DNA from: an uncultured Bacteroidales bacterium
GTDB taxonomy: Bacteria > Bacteroidota > Bacteroidia > Bacteroidales > Bacteroidaceae
NCBI GenBank assembly: GCA_902802815.1
Contig: CADCNQ010000008.1
Location: forward strand, 55,112-119,111
DNA: 64,000 bases
Direction: 5' to 3'
Within the stretch, counting starts at the first letter, position 1; each line of letters begins with the position of its first letter. Under the pieces are notes generated by a model. The model saw nothing but the letters and a program-made list of their open reading frames with translations. It did not search any database and was not told the origin of the DNA. This document shows, in pieces, positions 59,016 through 64,000 of the stretch. Made by a program: the position numbers and the translations under genes.

Positions 59016-60413
59016 ATGGGAAATCCTAAAGCTTTTCTGACAATACCTCGCAAGGAGGCGGGCTACCGTCCCGTCAACGACCGTATTCATGATTTCGGCG
59101 AGGTGGAACAGACACTTAACACGCGTGACCGCCAGGAACAGGCTTCGCGCTGTATGGATTGCGGTGTGCCTTTCTGTCACTGGGCATGTCCGCTGGGCAA
59201 CAAAGACCCCGAATGGAACGATGCCCTCTATCGCGGCGAATGGGAGACAGCATATAAACTGCTCAGCAGGACAAACCCCTTCCCGGAGTTCACCGGACGC
59301 ATCTGTCCTGCGCTCTGTGAGAAGGCCTGTGTGCTGTATCTCACCACCGGTGAGGCGGTGACCAACCGTGAAAACGAGTGCGCCATTGCGGAGCGCGCCT
59401 ATCAGGAGGGCTACGTCACCACGGTGCATCCCGAGCGCAACGGCAGGCGCGTGGCTGTCATAGGCAGCGGTCCTGCGGGACTTGCAGCAGCCCACCGTCT
59501 CAACCGTCTCGGCTACGGGGTGACGGTGTTTGAGAAGAACGAGGCCGCTGGCGGTCTCCTCCGCTACGGCATACCCAACTTCAAATTGAACAAGAAGGTG
59601 ATAGACCGTCGCATCCGTGTGATGGAGGAGGAGGGCATCGAGTTTGTATACGGCTGCGCCGTATCAATTGATAATGGAAAATTGACAATTGACAATTGCC
59701 CTGCCTCCAATAATTCTCAATTATCAATTCTCAATTCTCAATTTGATGCAATTGTAATTGCATCAGGTACTCCCGTTGCCCGTGATCTGAAGGCTCCCGG
59801 ACGCGAACTCAAGGGTGTGCACCTGGCTCTCGAACTGCTCTCGCAGCAGAACCGCGTGCTGGCCGGAATGGAGTTTCCCAAGGAGGAGCGCGTCACGGCC
59901 AAGGACAAGGATGTGCTCGTCATCGGCGGCGGCGATACGGGTTCCGACTGCATCGGCACGGCCCACCGTCAGGGATGCAGGAGTGTCACGCAGATAGAGA
60001 TTATGCCGAAGCCTCCCGTAGGCCATAATCCCAACACCCCTTGGCCCAACTGGCCGGTGATTCTCAAGACCACCTCAAGTCACGAGGAGGGCTGCACCCG
60101 CCGCTGGAATATCAACACCCTCGAATTCATCGGTGAAAAGGGCCGTGTCACGGGTGTCCGGGTTCAGCCCATCGACTGGAAACCGAATCCCGAGGGAGGT
60201 CGCCCCGTCATGGTGGAGGCCGGTGCGCCGGAGGTCATCAAGGCTGATCTCGTGCTTCTCGCTATGGGTTTCCTCAAGCCGGAGCATCCGCAGTATCCCG
60301 ACAACGTATTCGTGTGCGGCGATGCAGCCAACGGTGCCAGCCTCGTGGTGAGAGCCATTGCCAGCGGTCTGGACACAGCCGCCAAGGTGGATAAATATCT
60401 GAAGAAACAGTGA
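59016..60413 (+). CDS. gltD: Glutamate synthase small subunit with in-frame repeat insertion
   Basis: A 465-residue flavoprotein. Cysteine clusters in CMDCGVPFCHWACPLGN and RICPALCEKAC bind iron-sulfur centres. VAVIGSGPAGLAAAHRLNRL is the FAD-binding Rossmann motif, and VLVIGGGDTGSDCIG the NAD(P)H one. It passes electrons to GltB. Residues ~217-246 (DNA 59663-59756) are low-complexity sequence (SIDNGKLTIDN ... NNSQLSILNSQ) between VYGCAV and FDAIVIASGTP, encoded by CAATTG/TCAATT repeats. The flanking core is intact, so the insertion lies in a loop of the FAD domain. Confidence 0.94.
   Translation: MGNPKAFLTIPRKEAGYRPVNDRIHDFGEVEQTLNTRDRQEQASRCMDCGVPFCHWACPLGNKDPEWNDALYRGEWETAYKLLSRTNPFPEFTGRICPALCEKACVLYLTTGEAVTNRENECAIAERAYQEGYVTTVHPERNGRRVAVIGSGPAGLAAAHRLNRLGYGVTVFEKNEAAGGLLRYGIPNFKLNKKVIDRRIRVMEEEGIEFVYGCAVSIDNGKLTIDNCPASNNSQLSILNSQFDAIVIASGTPVARDLKAPGRELKGVHLALELLSQQNRVLAGMEFPKEERVTAKDKDVLVIGGGDTGSDCIGTAHRQGCRSVTQIEIMPKPPVGHNPNTPWPNWPVILKTTSSHEEGCTRRWNINTLEFIGEKGRVTGVRVQPIDWKPNPEGGRPVMVEAGAPEVIKADLVLLAMGFLKPEHPQYPDNVFVCGDAANGASLVVRAIASGLDTAAKVDKYLKKQ
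59663..59756 (+). repeat. In-frame CAATTGACAATT/TCAATTCTCAATT repeat inside gltD
   Basis: An array of AATTGACA units is followed, after about 20 nt of GC-richer spacer, by oppositely oriented TCAATTMT units, forming an imperfect inverted repeat. It is very AT-rich against the surrounding GC-rich gene. Confidence 0.9.
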
Positions 60414-60448
60414 TAATAAATATTGTTAACCATAAAAATATTACAACT

Positions 60449-62668
60449 ATGGCAAACGAACTCAGATTTCAAGTTGTAGGAGAAGCTTTCAAGAAAAAGC
60501 CTCTTGAAGTGAAAGTCCCCAGTGAAAGACCGTCAGAATACTTTGGCAAGAAAGTGTTCAACCGTGAGAAGATGTACAAATACCTTGCAAAGGATGTGTA
60601 CCAGAAGATGATTGACGTGATGGACAACGGTGCCCGTCTGGAGCGCGATGTTGCAAATGCTGTTGCTGCCGGTATGATGCAGTGGGCAAAGGAGAACGGC
60701 GTGACGCACTACACGCACTGGTTCCAGCCTCTTACGGAGGGCACAGCCGAGAAGCACGACTCCTTCATCGAGCACGACGGCAAGGGTGGCATGATAGAGG
60801 AGTTCAGCGGCAAACTGCTCGTGCAGCAGGAGCCCGATGCGTCCTCGTTCCCCAGCGGCGGTATCCGTTCCACCTTCGAGGCGCGCGGTTATTCGGCATG
60901 GGACCCCACGTCGCCCGTATTCATCATCGACGACACGCTCATCATCCCTACGGTGTTCATTTCCTACAGCGGTGAGTCGCTCGACTACAAGGCACCTCTG
61001 CTGCGTGCCCTGAAGGCCGTCAACATTGCAGCCACTGAGGTGTGCCACTACTTCGACCCCTCAGTGAAGAAGGTGACCAGTAATCTGGGTTGGGAGCAGG
61101 AGTATTTCCTCGTGGACGAGGGTCTCTATGCCGCACGTCCCGACCTGCTGCTCACCGGACGCACCCTGATGGGACACGACTCTGCCAAAAACCAGCAAAT
61201 GGACGACCACTACTTCGGCAGCATCCCCGAGCGCGTGGCAGCCTTCATGAAGGAACTCGAGATTGTGGCTCTGGAACTGGGCATTCCCTGCAAGACACGT
61301 CACAATGAGGTGGCTCCCAACCAGTTTGAGCTGGCTCCCATCTTCGAGGACACCAACCTTGCCGTGGACCACAACATGCTTCTCATGTCGGTGATGAAGC
61401 GCGTAGCCCGCAAGCACGGATTCCGTGTGCTGCTCCACGAGAAACCCTTTGCCGGCATCAACGGCAGCGGTAAGCACAACAACTGGAGCCTCTCTACTGA
61501 CAACGGCATCCTGCTTCACGCTCCCGGAAAGACACCGGAGCAGAACCTCCGTTTCGCCACCTTCATCGTGGAGACACTGATGGGTGTCTATCGTCACAAC
61601 GGCTTGCTGAAAGCCAGCATCATGTCGGCCACCAACGCCCACCGTCTCGGTGCCAACGAGGCTCCTCCAGCCATCATCTCCTCGTTCCTGGGCAAGCAAC
61701 TCACCGAACTGCTCGACCATATCGAGAAGGCCGACAAGGAGGACCTCCTCTCGCTGAACGGCAAGCAGGGCATGAAACTCGATATTCCTGAGATTCCCGA
61801 ACTGCTCATCGACAACACCGACCGCAACCGCACCTCGCCCTTTGCCTTCACGGGCAACCGCTTTGAGTTCCGTGCCGTCGGCTCGGAGGCCAACTGCGCC
61901 AGTGCCATGATTGCCCTCAACTCCGCTGTTGCAGAGGCTCTCGTCAACTTCAAGAAGCGTGTCGATGCCCGCATTCCCGAGTTGGAGAAGGCACTCGCCG
62001 GTTCCGGCCACAGCGCCGTGTTCCATGCCATCATCGACGTGCTGCGCGAGGATATCAAGACCTGCAAACCCATCCGCTTCGACGGCAACGGCTACAGCGA
62101 GGAGTGGAAGGCCGAGGCTGCCAGGCGCGGTCTCGACACGGAGACATCCTGCCCCGTCATCTTCGAGCGCTATCTTGATGAGGCCAGCATCCGTATGTTC
62201 GAGAGTCTCGGTGTGATGACCAGTAAGGAACTGGAGGCCCGCAACGAGGTGAAGTGGGAGACCTACACCAAGAAGATACAGATTGAGGCCCGCGTGCTGG
62301 GCGACCTCTCGATGAACCACATCATCCCTGTGGCCACCAGCTACCAGAGCCAGCTGCTGCGCAATGTGGAGCGCATGCGCAATTCCTTCCCCGCTGAGAA
62401 GGCTGACAAACTGAATGCCCGCAACATGAAAATCATCGAGGAGATTGCAGAGCGCACTGCCACCATCGAGACCAGGGTGGAGGAACTTGTTGCTGCCCGC
62501 AAGGTGGCCAACAGGATTGAGGACGAGCATCAGAAGGCTATTGCCTATCACGACACCATTGCTCCGATGTTCGATGTCATCCGTCGTCAGATTGACAAAC
62601 TGGAATTGATTGTTGACGACAGTCTATGGCCCTTGCCCAAATATCGCGAGTTGCTGTTCATCCGATAA
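60449..62668 (+). CDS. glnN: Type III glutamine synthetase
   Basis: A 739-residue GSIII, start at the ATG at 60449. The open frame continues further upstream, but MANELRFQVVGEAF is the family start. HYTHWFQPLTEGTAEKHD, NLGWEQEYFLVD, RHNEVAPNQFELAPIFED and FAGINGSGKHNNWSLST are the conserved nucleotide, metal and glutamate sites. GSIII is typical of Bacteroidota. It makes glutamine from glutamate and ammonium, feeding gltB and the amidotransferase operon at 18-26 kb. It is the last gene before a strong terminator. Confidence 0.96.
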   Translation: MANELRFQVVGEAFKKKPLEVKVPSERPSEYFGKKVFNREKMYKYLAKDVYQKMIDVMDNGARLERDVANAVAAGMMQWAKENGVTHYTHWFQPLTEGTAEKHDSFIEHDGKGGMIEEFSGKLLVQQEPDASSFPSGGIRSTFEARGYSAWDPTSPVFIIDDTLIIPTVFISYSGESLDYKAPLLRALKAVNIAATEVCHYFDPSVKKVTSNLGWEQEYFLVDEGLYAARPDLLLTGRTLMGHDSAKNQQMDDHYFGSIPERVAAFMKELEIVALELGIPCKTRHNEVAPNQFELAPIFEDTNLAVDHNMLLMSVMKRVARKHGFRVLLHEKPFAGINGSGKHNNWSLSTDNGILLHAPGKTPEQNLRFATFIVETLMGVYRHNGLLKASIMSATNAHRLGANEAPPAIISSFLGKQLTELLDHIEKADKEDLLSLNGKQGMKLDIPEIPELLIDNTDRNRTSPFAFTGNRFEFRAVGSEANCASAMIALNSAVAEALVNFKKRVDARIPELEKALAGSGHSAVFHAIIDVLREDIKTCKPIRFDGNGYSEEWKAEAARRGLDTETSCPVIFERYLDEASIRMFESLGVMTSKELEARNEVKWETYTKKIQIEARVLGDLSMNHIIPVATSYQSQLLRNVERMRNSFPAEKADKLNARNMKIIEEIAERTATIETRVEELVAARKVANRIEDEHQKAIAYHDTIAPMFDVIRRQIDKLELIVDDSLWPLPKYRELLFIR

Positions 62669-62688
62669 TTCGTGAGTTTTGTTTCAAT

Positions 62689-62720
62689 GCCCGCCGGAAA
62701 CACTCCGACGGGCTTTTTTT
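62689..62720 (+). terminator. Terminator of the dapF-gltBD-glnN operon
   Basis: GCCCGCCGGA (62689-62698) pairs with TCCGACGGGC (62704-62713) with one mismatch, followed by seven T. It lies 20 nt after the glnN stop. Confidence 0.85.
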
Positions 62721-62723
62721 CTT

Positions 62724-62806
62724 TAGTTGACAAGTAGTTAGTTGACAAGTAGACAAGTTGTTAGTAGACGAGTTGACAAGTAGTTACAAATTCTCAATTG
62801 TCAATT
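62724..62806. repeat. Intergenic GTTGACAAGTAGACAAGT array plus CAATTGTCAATTA unit
   Basis: Units of AGTTGACAAGTAG (62724-62786) are followed by CTCAATTGTCAATTA (62792-62806). It is the longest extragenic copy of the family that sits in frame in trpF, pyrG and carAB. Confidence 0.85.
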
Positions 62807-62820
62807 AGGCCGTAGGCCGC

Positions 62821-63168
62821 TTACAGGGCAATGTGTATCCAACTTCCTTCATTTATCAATTCCGTGTGCGGCAGATGGTCGCGGATGTAGGCGTAATAGC
62901 CGGGGACGAAAGGTATATCGGCTGCACGGCCTTTGGTGTGGTAGCTGTTCTTGGCACCACCTACGGCATCATTCAATGCCTTGCAGCGGAAACCGGAGTT
63001 GATGCGTATCGGTTTGCCGAAGTGCTGACGCAGAGGTTCCAGCACCTTCTGGCAGAGCCGCTGCAGGTTGTCTACTTCTTCCGCTGTGATGCGGTTTTCG
63101 ATGCCCTTCTTTGTTGCTGTATCGGAGCGGAGCATCTCTTCGAGGGTAAAATGTTCGGTTAGTTGCAT
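62821..63168 (-). CDS. Short M15-type peptidase (D-Ala-D-Ala carboxypeptidase/endolysin-like)
   Basis: A 115-residue protein. INSGFRCKALNDAVGGAKNS followed by YHTKGRAADI and WIHIAL are the M15A zinc-site motifs (His and Asp in HxxGRAAD, His in WIHI). EHFTLEEMLRSDTA is the usual N-terminal peptidoglycan-recognition helix. There is no signal peptide, and it is shorter than many relatives because the segment before WIHI is compact. Such proteins occur in Bacteroidales prophages and mobile regions as well as stand-alone. It is divergent from the toxin-antitoxin operon; its role here is unknown. Confidence 0.85.
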   Translation of the reverse strand: MQLTEHFTLEEMLRSDTATKKGIENRITAEEVDNLQRLCQKVLEPLRQHFGKPIRINSGFRCKALNDAVGGAKNSYHTKGRAADIPFVPGYYAYIRDHLPHTELINEGSWIHIAL

Positions 63169-63185
63169 AGTTTAAGTATTTAAAA

Positions 63186-63217
63186 TTTGGTTGATTCAAA
63201 TTAATTCACTACCTTTG
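63186..63217 (+). promoter_or_regulatory. Toxin-antitoxin operon promoter
   Basis: TTTG (63186-63189) and TACCTTTG (63210-63217) are exactly 20 nt apart, 26 nt before the antitoxin ATG. It is canonical for Bacteroidota, and autoregulation by the antitoxin would be expected here. Confidence 0.8.
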
Positions 63218-63243
63218 CAGCGAAAATGCTAAATTTGTAAGAC

Positions 63244-63483
63244 ATGAGCACAGTACATCTAAATGCTGAGATATTGCGCAATATGAGTATTATTGCAGAA
63301 GATGAGGGGTTGCTGGAACGAGCTGCCAAGTATCTGCGTAAGCTTGTGTCCGAAAAGCAAGCCGACCCGACAGAGATGACTCGTGAGGAATTCTTTGCCC
63401 GTGTTGACGAGGCGAAGAAAGGACCTTCATACGAACTCAAAGAAGGTGAAACCATCGAGGACCTTCTTGAACGTGTCGGATAA
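63244..63483 (+). CDS. Antitoxin of a YoeB-type module
   Basis: A 79-residue protein. An N-terminal MSTVHLNAEILRNMSIIAED segment is followed by helical, acidic sequence (AAKYLRKLVSEKQADP; FFARVDEAKKGPSYEL). It resembles small Bacteroidales antitoxins partnered with Txe/YoeB more than classical YefM, so the family name is left open. The stop overlaps the toxin start by one base (TAATG), indicating coupled translation. Confidence 0.82.
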   Translation: MSTVHLNAEILRNMSIIAEDEGLLERAAKYLRKLVSEKQADPTEMTREEFFARVDEAKKGPSYELKEGETIEDLLERVG

Positions 63484-63758
63484 TGGCCTATACGATCAGA
63501 TATCAAAGGCAAGCCATTGAGGATGCCCGAAAGTTGAAGGCAGAAGAACCAAAGGCTTTTCAGAAGCTTCTTAAATTGGAAGCTGAGTTGCGAGAGCATC
63601 CACGGACTGGTACAGGTAAACCCGAACCGCTTTCTGGTGATCGTGCCGGTGAGTGGAGCAGAAGAATTTCCAAGAAACACAGACTTGTTTACGAAATTCA
63701 CGACACAGAAGTCGTTGTTCTTGTTCTCACAGCCTACGGCCACTACGGAGATAAGTAA
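63483..63758 (+). CDS. yoeB: Txe/YoeB-family mRNA-cleaving toxin
   Basis: A 91-residue protein. HPRTGTGKPEPLSGDRAGEW followed by SRRISKKHRLVYEIHD and TAYGHYGDK are the YoeB/Txe signature: the Glu and Arg of the RNase core, the C-terminal His (GHY) and the tyrosine near the end are all present. It would cut mRNA at the ribosome when not bound by the antitoxin. It is co-transcribed with the upstream antitoxin. Confidence 0.93.
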   Translation: MAYTIRYQRQAIEDARKLKAEEPKAFQKLLKLEAELREHPRTGTGKPEPLSGDRAGEWSRRISKKHRLVYEIHDTEVVVLVLTAYGHYGDK

Positions 63759-63773
63759 ACCCTCTCTGCCATC

Positions 63774-63968
63774 TTACTTCTTCAGTATCTCTTTCATTTT
63801 GTCGTAATATCCGTCTACGCCGAGCAAGGTGGCACAAAGGACAAGGAGCTGGGCGACGAGCATGAGTACTGTTGAGTCAATCACTCCCATCGGAGGGAGG
63901 TAAAGCCCCGCAGCAGCAAATGCCACTGCGGAGCAAAAAGCGAGTAAGGAGATTTTCTTTTTCATCAT
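63774..63968 (-). CDS. Small two-helix membrane protein
   Basis: A 64-residue protein. A Lys-rich start (MMKKKIS) is followed by two hydrophobic helices (residues ~7-24 and ~30-49) and a charged tail (GYYDKMKEILKK). It has a holin-like layout but no family I can name. It is convergent with the toxin gene, 15 nt away. With the M15 peptidase nearby it may be part of a phage-derived lysis set, but this is weak inference. Confidence 0.55.
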   Translation of the reverse strand: MMKKKISLLAFCSAVAFAAAGLYLPPMGVIDSTVLMLVAQLLVLCATLLGVDGYYDKMKEILKK

Positions 63969-64000
63969 AATGAGCCCCCTCTACACCCCCTTCGGTTCCC

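Overview
The window looks like chromosomal DNA of a Bacteroidota member, most likely order Bacteroidales and Prevotella-like. The evidence is: repeated -7 boxes of the TAnnTTTG type, several with a TTTG -33 box exactly 20 nt upstream; a type III glutamine synthetase; membrane sensor regulators with beta-propeller, triple-tyrosine and AraC-type HTH parts; ECF sigma/membrane-protein pairs; and secreted glycan enzymes ending in a Prevotella-like C-terminal motif. I saw no rRNA, tRNA, CRISPR array or intact insertion sequence.

Layout. (1) 1-9816: a surface-polysaccharide cluster with a YfhO-like membrane protein cut by the window edge, two GT2 and one GT4 glycosyltransferases, two acyltransferase-3 membrane proteins, a LicD-type protein and a Wzx-like flippase. 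(2) 9817-12057: an AT-rich gap with inverted low-complexity repeats, a strong long hairpin at 10750-10872, one AT-rich outer-membrane beta-barrel gene and the trp promoter and attenuator. (3) 11882-18357: a trp operon, trpL-B-E-G-D-C-F-A. Its leader peptide has three consecutive Trp codons ahead of an intrinsic terminator. trpC has an internal out-of-frame deletion. (4) 18372-26436, minus strand: an operon of four glutamine-dependent enzymes, pyrG-purF-asnB-carAB. carA is fused to only the first half of carB. (5) 26592-40996: a small glycan-degradation locus with a GH31 enzyme, two AraC-type membrane regulators lacking histidine kinase and receiver domains, an alginate-lyase-superfamily protein and a GH28-like beta-helix protein. 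There is no SusC/SusD pair in view. (6) 41159-49328: an M16 protease, two ECF sigma modules and a TlpA-like thioredoxin protein. (7) 49727-62668: nitrogen assimilation, with glnK-amtB-porin on the minus strand and dapF-dapL-gltB-gltD-glnN on the plus strand, ending at a clear terminator. (8) 62821-64000: an M15 peptidase, a YoeB-type toxin-antitoxin pair and a small membrane protein.

The metabolic core is built around glutamine. AmtB and GlnK bring in and sense ammonium, GSIII and GOGAT assimilate it, and PyrG, PurF, AsnB, CarA and TrpEG spend the amide nitrogen.

The most unusual feature is a set of short low-complexity repeat families (GTTGACAAGT-like, GAAGAGTGAAGAGT-like, CAATTGTCAATTAT-like and others). 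They lie between genes and also, in frame, inside trpE, trpF, carAB, pyrG and gltD. One insertion forms the CarA-CarB linker. These gene-internal repeats resemble in concept the palindromic elements that insert in frame in Rickettsia genes. I know of no description of them here, and that judgement is from memory only.
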